Source: Candidatus Poribacteria bacterium
GTDB taxonomy: Bacteria; Poribacteria; WGA-4E; WGA-3G
Assembly (NCBI GenBank): GCA_022821965.1
Contig: JAJECN010000061.1
Coordinates: forward strand, 1 to 64,000
Direction: 5' to 3'
Length of the DNA: 64,000 nt
This document shows positions 7,768 to 16,286 of this stretch, one piece after another; positions within the stretch are counted from its first letter, which is position 1; each line of letters opens with the position of its first letter. The position numbers were made by a program, and so were the translations under genes. The notes beneath the pieces were generated by a model. It searched no databases, had not been told where the DNA came from, and saw only the letters and a list, made by a program, of their open reading frames with translations.

Positions 7768-8553
7768 ATGAGCGATCTACAGTTACAACAGTATCTCTTT
7801 GATGTACAAGGCTACCTCGTCATTGAGAATGTCTTAAGTCCAGAAGAGGTCGCAGCACTCAATCAATGTATTGACGAACAACAACTTCCCATGCCGGGAA
7901 AGGTCCAAAGGTTTGGAAGTGCACCCGACGGTCCTGGTTTTCTGCAGTGGGGACAACCGTTTTGCAATTTACTCGACCATCCCAAGATCATGCCGATACT
8001 TCAATTCCGCTTGGGCGATTGCTTTCGGCTCGACCGTATTTACGGGATGTATATGCAGGAAGGAATGCCACGCGGACATCTGCATGCCGACTACGGTGCC
8101 ACTTCTCCGACAGCAAGAGCACAACCCGGAGAATACTACTCTTTCCGGGATAACGAGATTCATAACGGTTTCGTTGTTGTGACGTGGAACCTCGCCGACA
8201 CCGGACCCGATTATGGTGGATTTTGCTGTATTCCGGGCAGCCACAAAGGCAATTTCAAACTACCACAACAGATCGCTGAAGCACCTCAGGACGCACCTTG
8301 TGTCGTCATTCCGAATGCCCCCGCAGGTTCAGCGATCCTATTTACCGAAGCACTGACACACGGCACAGCAGCGTGGAACGGTAAACATCAACGCAGATCT
8401 TTGCTGTATAAGTATTGTGTTTCACATATTGCTTGGACTTCGCGACGTGTAGCAATACCGGAGGATATAGAGCTAACAGAACGTCAAAAGATTCTTTTTC
8501 GTGAACCTGCCGATCCGTATCGCCACTTCCCATCACTATTCGACGCAGCATAA
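7768..8553 (+). CDS. Phytanoyl-CoA dioxygenase family protein
   Basis: The 261-residue product belongs to the Fe(II)/2-oxoglutarate-dependent PhyH family, cytoplasmic oxygenases that hydroxylate diverse small molecules. The facial triad is visible as His106-x-Asp108 (HLHADYG) and the distal His198 (EALTHGTAAWNG), with Arg209/Arg210 (HQRRSLLY) positioned to bind 2-oxoglutarate. The N-terminal helix-strand DVQGYLVIENVLSPEEV is typical. This is one of three PhyH genes in the window; the other two are at 31772 (interrupted) and 37325. The gene precedes an Ldh2-type dehydrogenase in the same orientation with a 67-bp gap. The substrate cannot be read from sequence. Confidence 0.9.
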   Translation: MSDLQLQQYLFDVQGYLVIENVLSPEEVAALNQCIDEQQLPMPGKVQRFGSAPDGPGFLQWGQPFCNLLDHPKIMPILQFRLGDCFRLDRIYGMYMQEGMPRGHLHADYGATSPTARAQPGEYYSFRDNEIHNGFVVVTWNLADTGPDYGGFCCIPGSHKGNFKLPQQIAEAPQDAPCVVIPNAPAGSAILFTEALTHGTAAWNGKHQRRSLLYKYCVSHIAWTSRRVAIPEDIELTERQKILFREPADPYRHFPSLFDAA

Positions 8554-8620
8554 CAGATACGGTAGGAACTATCTCCGAATCGCGACCTCTTAATATAGGA
8601 CACAGAGAACCGAAAACTAT

Positions 8621-9679
8621 ATGCCAAATTTTACGCAGAACCAGTTACAGAAAATCGCCACTGACATCTTTGAAGCCGGGGGTGTTCCGAGCGATGAAGC
8701 AGAGATCATCGGGGAACTGCTTGTCGCTTCAAATCTTGCTGGGCACGATTCCCACGGCGTTCTTCGCATTCCCCAATATATTGGACTCATTGAATCCGGA
8801 CGCATTCAACCCGGAGCACCGATGGAGATTGAACGTGAGTCGGCTTCGCATGCACTCATCAACGGGAATTGGGGGTTTGGACACGTCATCGCACAGAAGG
8901 CGATGTCGCTCGCGATAGAGAAGGCGAAATCGAGTACGATCAGCGCAATCAGTGTCTATAACTGTAATCACATCGGACGTATCGGGAGTTATCCGATGAT
9001 GGCAGCTGAAACCGACATGGTAGGCATCACGATGGTGAATGCCGGTGGAACTGCATTATATGTTGCGCCGTTCGGTGGAAGCGATGGACGGCTGGCAACG
9101 AATCCGCTCGCGATTGCTACACCGACCCGCAACGGACACCCGATGCTGCTTGACATTACAAGCAGCGTCGTCGCGCAGGGTAAGATTCGCGTGGCGTTTA
9201 ATCGTGGAGAGTCTGTGCCACTCGGTTGGCTGATTAACAGCGAAGGCGAACCGACACAGAACCCACGAGACTTGATGGAAGCTCCACACGGTGCGTTGTT
9301 ACCGCTCGGTGGAATTGCCGGGCACAAGGGATATGCCCTCGGTCTGATGATTGACATTTTAGGGGGTGCGTTGTCGGGTGCGGGTTGCAGTGGATCCGGG
9401 AACACCCGTCTCCAGAACGGTGTCCTGATGATTGCCTTGGATATTGCTAATTTTACACCACTTGATGACTTTTATGATCACGTTGACGGACTTATCGCCC
9501 ACGTGAAAGCCTCTCCCACCGCACCGGGATTTGATGAAATCCTGGCTCCGGGAGAAATCGAGGCACGCCAAACAGAACGCCGTCAGCGTGAAGGCATTCC
9601 TATTGATGACGAGACCTGGCGACAAATTCAAGAGACTGCAACACAAGTGGGACTCTCGCGCTTAAATCTTGAAAGTTAA
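8621..9679 (+). CDS. Ldh2-family malate/L-lactate-type dehydrogenase
   Basis: The 352-residue protein fits the LDH2/MDHG2 family (YbiC, DpkA, YiaK and relatives), NAD(P)H-dependent 2-oxoacid or imine reductases unrelated to classical Rossmann LDHs. Recognisable stretches are GHDSHGVLRIPQYI (about 45-58), the conserved SVYNCNHIGRIGSYPMMAAE region with the catalytic His (about 111-130), and GHKGYALGLMIDILGGALSGAG (about 234-255). Length is normal. No clear Shine-Dalgarno precedes the ATG. It may be cotranscribed with the upstream PhyH gene. Substrate is not predictable here; lactate, malate, sulfolactate, ureidoglycolate and cyclic imine substrates all occur in the family. Confidence 0.87.
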   Translation: MPNFTQNQLQKIATDIFEAGGVPSDEAEIIGELLVASNLAGHDSHGVLRIPQYIGLIESGRIQPGAPMEIERESASHALINGNWGFGHVIAQKAMSLAIEKAKSSTISAISVYNCNHIGRIGSYPMMAAETDMVGITMVNAGGTALYVAPFGGSDGRLATNPLAIATPTRNGHPMLLDITSSVVAQGKIRVAFNRGESVPLGWLINSEGEPTQNPRDLMEAPHGALLPLGGIAGHKGYALGLMIDILGGALSGAGCSGSGNTRLQNGVLMIALDIANFTPLDDFYDHVDGLIAHVKASPTAPGFDEILAPGEIEARQTERRQREGIPIDDETWRQIQETATQVGLSRLNLES

Positions 9680-9801
9680 TTGTAATAGGTCTAATTGAGA
9701 GGATTTTTCGGCTAAATAATGATACTTGGTTCAGCCCGCCCAATTTTTAGAATCTCAATACGTCTCCATTTCTCGGTAAAATATCAAAGGAGATCCGATG
9801 G

Positions 9802-11442
9802 ATGCAAAATCAACAACTAACTATCGGTAAATACCTGCTGAGAAAATTGAAAAGTTACGGTATTGATCACATTTTTGGTATTCCCGGTGATTATGTAGTG
9901 CAGTTCTTTGATATGATCGAGAAAAGCCCTATTCAACACATCGGCACGACCCGAGAAGAAACTGCGGGATTTGCTGCAGATGCCTATGCCCGGACAAAAG
10001 GCATGGGAGCTGCATGTGTGACGTATGGGGTTGGTGGGCTATCAATGATCAATGCTGTTACCGCCGCCTACGCTGAAAAATCGCCTCTCATTGTGATTAG
10101 CGGAAGCCCAGGGATAAAAGAGCGTAGTGAAGAGGGACTTTTGCACCATAAAGGTAAAGATTTCTATACACAACAACGTATTTATGACGAGATAACCGTT
10201 GCATCCGCACTCCTTGATGAACCCTTTACTGCCTTTAATGAAATAGATAGAGTGCTCGACGCTGTGTATTGGCACAAGCGTCCCGGCTACATTGAACTGC
10301 CACGGGATATAGTAGGTATGCAGGGAACACTCTTCCAACGTCCTGCAACAGGCAACCGCCAGAGTGACCCGGAGACATTAGAGGCCGCCTTAGCAAATGC
10401 AATTGCGTTCATAAATCAGAGCGAAAATCCTGTCATTTTGGCAGGGGCGGAACTCCACAGATTCGGCTACCAAAACAAATTACTCCAGCTTGCCGAGGAA
10501 AAACAGTTTCCCGTGGTGACAACGCTGCTGGGCAAATCGGTAATGCCAGAGGCACATCCACTCTACTTGGGTATTTACGGCGGCGCGATGAGCAGGGAAG
10601 AAATCACAGCACTCGTTGAATCTTCCGATTGTCTTATCACCCTCGGGGCCTTTATGACCGATGTCAACCTCGGAATCTACACCGCAAACTTGGATCGCAG
10701 CCGCCGGATATACGCAACCTCGGATAAAATTTCGGTTGGCTACTCTACCTATGAAAATGTCACGTTTGAAGATTTTATTGATGGATTGTATTCTCCAAAA
10801 CTCCATGAACGGGGAGATATAGATTTGGAGTGGGTTATGGAAGTGCCAGCACCTTTCAAGATGATGCCCGACCAGCCGCTTACAATGCAACGCCTATTCC
10901 AACAACTAAATCTACTGCTGTGTGAAGACATGACAGTTATTCCTGACATCGGGGACAGCCTCTGGGCGGCTTTAGACTTACGGCTTCCGGCACGTACCGA
11001 TTTTATTGCACTTGCCTACTACACCTCAATGGGGTTTGCAGTTCCCGCCGCAATCGGTGCCCAACTCGGCAAACCCACAGCCCGCCCATTTGTCATTGTA
11101 GGGGATGGGGCATTTCAAATGACCGGCACCGAACTCTCAACGACTATTCGCTACCGGCTCAATCCCATCGTGCTGATTTTAAACAACCAGGGATACGGCA
11201 CCGTCCGTCCCTTTATTGAAGGATCCTTTAACGATATAGAAAATTGGAACTACACCCATGTACCGGAACTCTTTGGCACAGGACGCGCATTTGCTGCTCG
11301 GACGGAAGGCGAATTTGATACTGCCATGAAAGCAGCACTTGCTGAAACACAACATTTTGTCTTGATTGAGGCGGAACTTGACAAATTGGACATTTCGCCC
11401 TCACTTATGCAGTTGGCAAAACAGGTGTCTAAGAGAGTCTGA
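9802..11442 (+). CDS. ThDP-dependent 2-oxo-acid decarboxylase (indolepyruvate/pyruvate decarboxylase type)
   Basis: The 546-residue enzyme has the three-domain layout of thiamine-diphosphate decarboxylases. The Pyr domain carries the catalytic Glu52 (TTREETAGFAADAYAR) and the adjacent His pair His115-His116 (LLHHKGKD) that marks PDC/IPDC-type decarboxylases. The central domain has VILAGAELHRFG, and the PP domain binds ThDP-Mg through Gly434-Asp435-Gly436 to NNQGY near 461. It should convert a 2-oxo acid to an aldehyde in the cytoplasm; indolepyruvate, phenylpyruvate and pyruvate are candidates. AAAGGAGA lies upstream of paired ATGs at 9798 and 9802, the latter in frame. A HAD phosphatase gene follows 51 bp downstream. 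Confidence 0.88.
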   Translation: MQNQQLTIGKYLLRKLKSYGIDHIFGIPGDYVVQFFDMIEKSPIQHIGTTREETAGFAADAYARTKGMGAACVTYGVGGLSMINAVTAAYAEKSPLIVISGSPGIKERSEEGLLHHKGKDFYTQQRIYDEITVASALLDEPFTAFNEIDRVLDAVYWHKRPGYIELPRDIVGMQGTLFQRPATGNRQSDPETLEAALANAIAFINQSENPVILAGAELHRFGYQNKLLQLAEEKQFPVVTTLLGKSVMPEAHPLYLGIYGGAMSREEITALVESSDCLITLGAFMTDVNLGIYTANLDRSRRIYATSDKISVGYSTYENVTFEDFIDGLYSPKLHERGDIDLEWVMEVPAPFKMMPDQPLTMQRLFQQLNLLLCEDMTVIPDIGDSLWAALDLRLPARTDFIALAYYTSMGFAVPAAIGAQLGKPTARPFVIVGDGAFQMTGTELSTTIRYRLNPIVLILNNQGYGTVRPFIEGSFNDIENWNYTHVPELFGTGRAFAARTEGEFDTAMKAALAETQHFVLIEAELDKLDISPSLMQLAKQVSKRV

Positions 11443-11493
11443 GTCTCCATTTTTTCAAACAGCAGCGGGGGTCGGGATATCCGAACTTGAATT

Positions 11494-12174
11494 TTGAACC
11501 AATTGAAACTTCCGATCCAAACTATTATATTTGACTTCGACTATACATTGGTAGAGTCTTCACGTGGAACGATCGATGGAGTCAACTTCGCATTTGGCAA
11601 AATGGGGGTGCCACTCGCTTCCGATGCCGCGATTCGGCAGACAATCGGTTTAGCACTACCGGACATACTGACGGCATTAGCAGGAGAAGCATATAGCAAG
11701 CGAATGGATGAATTTACGCGCCTGTTTCTTCAACGCGCTGATGAGACAATGGTTGAATTAGCAGAATTCTATCCAGATGTGCCAGAAACATTACAGGTGT
11801 TGCGTGGGCTTGGTCTCAAACTTGCTATCGTTTCTCAGAAACGTCGCCACTACATTCAAGGGATCCTTGAGCATGGAAATTTGTTAGAAGCATTTGACGT
11901 TATCGTTGGTGGCGGGGACGCAGCGTATAAGCCGAACCCGGAAGGGTTGTTGCGGGCGGTTGCGCAAACGGATGGTATTCCGCAAAATTGTTTCTATGTC
12001 GGAGATAGCGTGACCGATGCCAAAACTGCCCAGCGTGCTGCCGTTCCCTTTATTGCTGTGCTGTCGGGTGTCACGCCACAAACGGCTTTTGAAGATTACG
12101 ATGTTTATGCAGTTCTTGAAGATGTGTCTGAGTTACTAAGTTTAAAACCGGTAAAAATATTACAACAGCACTAA
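11494..12174 (+). CDS. HAD-superfamily phosphatase (phosphoglycolate phosphatase-like)
   Basis: The 226-residue product has all four HAD motifs: motif I FDFDYTLVES (nucleophile Asp near 15), motif II VSQKRRHY, motif III Lys in YKPNPEG, and motif IV VGDSVTDAKTA. The helical cap between residues about 25 and 95 marks subfamily I, as in Gph/PpaX. It probably dephosphorylates a small sugar or organic phosphate in the cytoplasm. The only in-frame start near the conserved N-terminus is a TTG at 11494, with no strong ribosome site, so the start is tentative. It lies 51 bp after the ThDP decarboxylase and 33 bp before a secreted binding protein. Confidence 0.84.
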   Translation: MNQLKLPIQTIIFDFDYTLVESSRGTIDGVNFAFGKMGVPLASDAAIRQTIGLALPDILTALAGEAYSKRMDEFTRLFLQRADETMVELAEFYPDVPETLQVLRGLGLKLAIVSQKRRHYIQGILEHGNLLEAFDVIVGGGDAAYKPNPEGLLRAVAQTDGIPQNCFYVGDSVTDAKTAQRAAVPFIAVLSGVTPQTAFEDYDVYAVLEDVSELLSLKPVKILQQH

Positions 12175-12207
12175 CAACCAAGCATTAGCAAAGGAGCTGA
12201 GAACACG

Positions 12208-13002
12208 ATGAAAACGATGATTTTATCAACCCTCTTCGGACTTCTGCTCGTTTTTGCGGCAAATGCAGATTTTCTACCAGAGGCAAACAGTGATGCGTTT
12301 GGACTGGAATATGGGGAATCAATCGCTGGTTTTATCCCGAACGCGCCTAAGATTGATGGAAAACTTGACGACTGGAAGTATGCTGTCTGGGTCGCATTTG
12401 ACTCAGAGGATGAACTGCTTCGAGGGCAAGGGGCATGGAAAGGGAAAGACGATCTCACGATGACCTGGTCAACCATGTATGATGACAAAACCTTCTATTT
12501 CGCAGCGGCGGTGCGTGACGATATATTTGCACCAGCGGCAAATGCTGGTCAACCTTGGGTAGGCGACACAATCTTTCTGTACATCGATTGGGAGCAAGTG
12601 GGAGCTGGACCGCCTGCATGCAAGCCGAATTTCGCCTTTATCAACAAGAAGGCACTCGTCACCGACTTCAGTGGGGTCAAAAATCCAAATCTCCCGAAGT
12701 CCGATATAGCGATCGTGCCGACACCGGAATTGGGCAAAGGCGGCATGATTTATGAGGTGGCGATGCCGTTTGAATGGCTCACGAAGGTAAAAGTTGAGGA
12801 GGGGACTGAAGTCGGGTTCACACCCGGATATGAGGAAGGCACGGATAATCCAGAGAAGAAGGCAGGTCTTGTGTTCATGGATTGGCACGGATTGAATCCA
12901 GACGAATCCTCGAATCTTGGCACTTTAATCTTTGGCGAGCCGCTTGCTGTTGATGCAGCGGGCAAATTCACACTAACGTGGGGGGCGTTAAAAAAATTTT
13001 GA
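12208..13002 (+). CDS. Secreted CBM9-like carbohydrate-binding-domain protein with C-terminal tail motif
   Basis: The ATG follows AAAGGAG by 11 nt. A Sec signal (about residues 1-20, ending ANA) precedes a single domain that looks like the family 9 carbohydrate-binding fold: IDGKLDDWKYAVWVAFD (about 50-66), WSTMYDDKTFYFAAAVRDDIF (about 91-111), WVGDTIFLYID, and YEVAMPFEWL. Such domains bind sugars and often appear in secreted proteins of this group. The last 19 residues end in AVDAAGKFTLTWGALKKF, the same tail type found at 14134, 21701 and 42943. There is no catalytic domain. A short hairpin (GGCAC/GTGCC, 13010-13024) follows the stop codon. Confidence 0.8.
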   Translation: MKTMILSTLFGLLLVFAANADFLPEANSDAFGLEYGESIAGFIPNAPKIDGKLDDWKYAVWVAFDSEDELLRGQGAWKGKDDLTMTWSTMYDDKTFYFAAAVRDDIFAPAANAGQPWVGDTIFLYIDWEQVGAGPPACKPNFAFINKKALVTDFSGVKNPNLPKSDIAIVPTPELGKGGMIYEVAMPFEWLTKVKVEEGTEVGFTPGYEEGTDNPEKKAGLVFMDWHGLNPDESSNLGTLIFGEPLAVDAAGKFTLTWGALKKF

Positions 13003-13009
13003 AGTCATC

Positions 13010-13024
13010 GGCACGCACTGTGCC
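13010..13024. repeat. Small hairpin related to the GGCACAC repeat
   Basis: GGCAC-GCACT-GTGCC forms a 5-bp stem directly after the CBM9-like gene and is followed by CG. It resembles the element at 13951, 14058 and 35950. Confidence 0.35.
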
Positions 13025-13036
13025 GCTTGCTGTTGA

Positions 13037-13954
13037 ATGATGTCTGAAAAAACGCGAAATCAGGAAGAACTCCTTGTTCAACTGCTGGAGAAGGCAGATA
13101 ACTTACTAACTCGTTTAGGCGGGCTCCCAATTCAATCGTCAAGTACGCTACTGGACACTGAACTTGATGACTACATTGCTTTTCGGTGGCGAGCACAGAA
13201 TGGATCGGGGCACCTAATTCCGGTTAAATATCCGAATCTTGTGGGACTATCGGATTTAATTGGAATAGAGAGGCAGTCCACAGAACTGGATCGGAACACA
13301 CGCCAGTTTCTACACGGACTACCCGCCAACCACGTTCTGTTATGGGGCGACCGTGGCACTGGTAAATCTTCGCTTGTGAAGGGAATGCTATCGCGCTATG
13401 CCGATGAGGGACTTCGGTTAATCGGAGTCAGTAAAGAAGGACTTGTGCATCTGCAGGAGATTGCCGAGGTGTTGTGGGAACGTCCCGAACGCTATCTCCT
13501 TTTTTGCGACGACCTCGCCTTTAACGAAGACGAACCCGAATATCGCGAGTTGAAAGCGATGTTGGAAGGCGGAATCTCTGCTTGCCCAGACAATATTCTC
13601 ATCTATGCTACCTCAAATCGCCGACATCTGATGCCCCGACAGGTTCGAGAAAACCGGTATCCCCAGAATGACGAAGATGAATTATATCCGCGGGAAGCGA
13701 CGGAAGAAAAGGTCTCATTAAGCGACCGTTTCGGGCTGCGTCTCGCTTTCCAACGAATTTCACAAGATACTTATTTACAGATTGTCTCCCATTATGCCCA
13801 GAAACGCGGACTCTCCGTTCCGACGGAGGCATTACACCGCGCGGCATTGGAATGGGAGGCATCCTCAAGTGGGCGTTCAGGACGTATCGCTTATCAGTTT
13901 GTTACTGACCTCGCTGGGCGATTGGCTCTTGAATCAAATACAGATGCAAAGTAG
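13037..13954 (+). CDS. AAA ATPase of the DUF815 family
   Basis: The 305-residue cytoplasmic protein has an N-terminal helical region, then a P-loop ATPase: Walker A GDRGTGKSS (104-112), Walker B YLLFCDDLAF (about 153-162), a sensor-like ATSNRRHLMP segment (about 199-208) and an Arg-rich C-terminal lid (SGRSGRIAYQ). This matches DUF815 proteins, whose biological role is not established. Two adjacent ATGs (13037 and 13040) are possible starts and neither has a clear ribosome site. The final 23 codons and the 3' flank are duplicated in tandem immediately downstream (107-bp period), which suggests recombination at the gene tail. Confidence 0.85.
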   Translation: MMSEKTRNQEELLVQLLEKADNLLTRLGGLPIQSSSTLLDTELDDYIAFRWRAQNGSGHLIPVKYPNLVGLSDLIGIERQSTELDRNTRQFLHGLPANHVLLWGDRGTGKSSLVKGMLSRYADEGLRLIGVSKEGLVHLQEIAEVLWERPERYLLFCDDLAFNEDEPEYRELKAMLEGGISACPDNILIYATSNRRHLMPRQVRENRYPQNDEDELYPREATEEKVSLSDRFGLRLAFQRISQDTYLQIVSHYAQKRGLSVPTEALHRAALEWEASSSGRSGRIAYQFVTDLAGRLALESNTDAK

Positions 13955-13980
13955 TAGGCACACGCCGTGTACCGTAACAA
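13951..13980 (+). repeat. GGCACAC hairpin element, copy 1
   Basis: GTAGTAGGCACACGCCGTGT followed by ACCGTAACAA. Stem GGCACAC/GTGTACC has one mismatch. It overlaps the TAG stop of the DUF815 gene. Confidence 0.6.
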
Positions 13981-14057
13981 ACAACAGGACGCGTTGCCTA
14001 TCAGTTTGTCAACGATCTCGCTGGACGGTTATCACTTGAGTCAAATACACATGCAAA

Positions 14058-14087
14058 GTAGTAGGCACACGCCGTGTGCCGTAACAA
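14058..14087 (+). repeat. GGCACAC hairpin element, copy 2
   Basis: Same element as at 13951 with a perfect 7-bp stem GGCACAC-GCC-GTGTGCC, in the second copy of the tandem duplication. Confidence 0.6.
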
Positions 14088-14133
14088 ATAATTGGCACGG
14101 TTTCTGATCGCGCCTTTATGTATGGAGATTTTT

Positions 14134-14769
14134 ATGAAAAATCGATTGATGTTTTCTGTAATATTCACGCTCTTCTTGAGCGGTATACTTCTGATACAAA
14201 TCGCAGATGCTGTGCCGAAAAACGGTACGTTGCGGGTCAGTGGTGATAACACTTGGGTTGTGTTCATTAACGGTGAAGAGGTCGCAGCAAGTGGAAACTG
14301 GCAAGTCCCAACCGTCAGTGAATTTAAGCTGGACAAAGGCTTCGCACAGATTGCCGTTTATGTCCACGACGCCGAACCCGGTGCCGCCGGTAGAGGCGGA
14401 TTCCTCGCCGATATTATCCTTGACGCTAAGCCCGATTACATCGGAACGGGTGAAGATGGCTGGCGATGTGATACCGGTAAACTCATCGCTGATCGGAAAG
14501 ATGGCTGGGAAAAGGTTGATTTTGACGACAGCAAATGGGAAGATGAACTCGAAATTTATGAAAAATTCGGGGCAGGTATCTGGGGGTTCGGTGCTGCAAT
14601 CATGCGGCAAGTTCTCAAAGACCCAGATTGTGAGGCGAATTGGGTATGGTGCGGTCCTAACGACGGCGAAGATGACATCTATTTCCGATACACCATCGGC
14701 ACACTTCCCGTGGAACCTCAAGATAAACTCGCGACGACATGGGCACGCATTAAAAACGATGCTAAATAA
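14134..14769 (+). CDS. Secreted galactose-binding-domain-like protein with C-terminal tail motif
   Basis: The start is the ATG at 14134, preceded by GGAG with a 6-nt gap; an upstream TTG would place 14 residues before the signal peptide. A Sec signal (about 1-27, ending ADA) is followed by a compact beta-rich domain: NGTLRVSGDNTWVVFINGEEV (about 31-51) and GFAQIAVYVHDAEP, as in galactose-binding-like or PA14-like folds of extracellular proteins. Four Cys residues lie in the second half (WRCDTG, PDCEANWVWCG). The protein ends in VEPQDKLATTWARIKNDAK, the shared tail motif. Role and ligand are unknown. A terminator-like hairpin follows. Confidence 0.75.
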   Translation: MKNRLMFSVIFTLFLSGILLIQIADAVPKNGTLRVSGDNTWVVFINGEEVAASGNWQVPTVSEFKLDKGFAQIAVYVHDAEPGAAGRGGFLADIILDAKPDYIGTGEDGWRCDTGKLIADRKDGWEKVDFDDSKWEDELEIYEKFGAGIWGFGAAIMRQVLKDPDCEANWVWCGPNDGEDDIYFRYTIGTLPVEPQDKLATTWARIKNDAK

Positions 14770-14803
14770 ATGAGTTAACTGTAGACGGTTCATTACTCGC
14801 GGA

Positions 14804-14825
14804 GGGACGGTTTCTACACCGTCCC
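14804..14825. terminator. Hairpin between convergent genes
   Basis: Perfect 8-bp stem GGGACGGT/ACCGTCCC with a 6-nt loop, touching the stop codon of the minus-strand aminotransferase gene at 14826. There is no long T run, so termination efficiency is uncertain. Confidence 0.5.
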
Positions 14826-16118
14826 TTACAACCTATCAATTACCCGCGCAATCACTTCAAAAACCGTCTCAATATCCGATTCTGCAAGGCACGAATAAGC
14901 CACCCTTAACTCCGTTTCGCTGAGTGCAATCGTGCCGATGCCGTGTTCTTCAAGAAGCTGCTGCCGAACCACTTCCGCGTTCCCAGATTTAAGGCTTAGA
15001 CACATAAAATAGCCAGCATGACTCGGATACACCTCCCAAAGTTTGGCATATCGGGCATCTGACGTAATTTCTTTTGTTTTCAACGCGCGTGCCTTGAGTG
15101 TCTCATAGTTGTGTTGTTTTTGATCGGCATGCCCCGGAGCCTTCATCGCTTCAAGGATGAGTGTTTGAGAGATCTGTGAGGCACCGGAGGTATTCGCTCG
15201 AATCAGTCCACTGAGTTTCTGTTCAAGGGGTTGCATTGCTGCCGCTCCGAGACCGAAACTCATAAATCCGACCCGTAAGCCCCACGCATACTCCTCCTTC
15301 GTTGCCCCGTCTATCTTTACAGGGACCACATTCGGGTGGCATCCGGCCAATAGTCCAAAGAGCGATTCTCGCATAACCGATGCATCGTACCACAGACCTG
15401 CATAGGCATCATCAATCATAACGAGGATGCTACATCCAGCATCGGCACGCGCCACAATCGCGTCCACAATATGCTGTGCTTCTGTTGCGGTAATCGCATA
15501 GCCAGTGGGATTGTGCGGAAAATTCAGGAGGACAAGCAATTTTTCGTCGGTAGCGTCAGCAAGAGCCTCATGAAATCCGAGCGTGTTAAAGCCGTTAGAA
15601 GCATTAAAGAATGGATAGGTCTGGATATTCGCACCCGCTTTGGTTTGGAAAATAAGTCGGTAATTGCCCCAAATCTTATCCGGTAGAATGAGCGTGTCCC
15701 CGCTGTCTGTGAAGAGTTCCGCGAGTAAACTAAACCCATGTGTCATTCCACTCGTCACAATTGGTAGACTCAATGCTGTCTTTGCGAGTGAAGGGTTTTC
15801 TTTTATAAGATGCATCTTCCACGCGTCCCGTAATTCCGGTTGACCTAACACGGGGGCGTATCCGTAGATACTTTCCAAGGGCAACGCTGGCACGAATTCC
15901 CGTGAAACGGCGAGATGCATCATATCTCTGTCTTCCAAAGCGATTGCGCGCGTCGCGTTGAAACGGTACGCTTTCGCATTCGCCTCCGCTGTCTGGCTTA
16001 AGATACCTCTCGGTAGGTAAACGCGTTTTCCTAACTTGGAGAGTAGCGCGGAGACGACTGGTGTTGCATTTTGAATCTGCTTGTTTAATTCAATTGCTAA
16101 GGAATTTAAATCTTGCAT
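14826..16118 (-). CDS. PLP-dependent aminotransferase, class I/II fold
   Basis: The 430-residue protein is a fold-type I aminotransferase. Visible elements are YGYAPVLGQPELR near 85-97, the SGMTHGFSLLAELFTDSGDTLILPD segment (about 123-147) that covers the PLP phosphate loop, LLNFPHNPTGY (about 197-207, the conserved Asn-Pro-Thr-Gly), IDDAYAGLWYD with the PLP-binding Asp and Tyr, DGATKEEYAWGLRVGF with the Schiff-base Lys (about 272), and RVAYSC with the carboxylate-binding Arg near the C-terminus. It acts in the cytoplasm; amino-donor specificity is not predictable. It converges on the secreted protein gene upstream and is otherwise alone. Confidence 0.87.
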   Translation of the reverse strand: MQDLNSLAIELNKQIQNATPVVSALLSKLGKRVYLPRGILSQTAEANAKAYRFNATRAIALEDRDMMHLAVSREFVPALPLESIYGYAPVLGQPELRDAWKMHLIKENPSLAKTALSLPIVTSGMTHGFSLLAELFTDSGDTLILPDKIWGNYRLIFQTKAGANIQTYPFFNASNGFNTLGFHEALADATDEKLLVLLNFPHNPTGYAITATEAQHIVDAIVARADAGCSILVMIDDAYAGLWYDASVMRESLFGLLAGCHPNVVPVKIDGATKEEYAWGLRVGFMSFGLGAAAMQPLEQKLSGLIRANTSGASQISQTLILEAMKAPGHADQKQHNYETLKARALKTKEITSDARYAKLWEVYPSHAGYFMCLSLKSGNAEVVRQQLLEEHGIGTIALSETELRVAYSCLAESDIETVFEVIARVIDRL

Positions 16119-16286
16119 ATTTTCTCTAAATTATGAACAATAATAAGCGTGTAAAACACTAAAAATACAAAGAAGTTATTCGACATTAATTGTGGACTGT
16201 CGCCCACTTAATGTCAACCGATTTTTGTCACCATTCGTTATAAGAAGAAAAAAGTTTAGACGCATCACATAGCACAAGGAAAAAAC

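Larger units (their letters stand above)
13878..14091 (+). repeat. 107-bp tandem duplication of the DUF815 gene tail
   Basis: Copy 1 (13878-13984) covers the end of the DUF815 gene and its 3' flank; copy 2 (13985-14091) follows with no indels. By hand I count about 17 differences. Copy 2 still encodes a homologous tail, RVAYQFVNDLAGRLSLESN then THAK and a stop in the corresponding frame, versus RIAYQFVTDLAGRLALESN in copy 1. The noncoding part is almost identical. The coding differences are conservative, so copy 2 looks like the displaced tail of a diverged allele. Confidence 0.85.
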
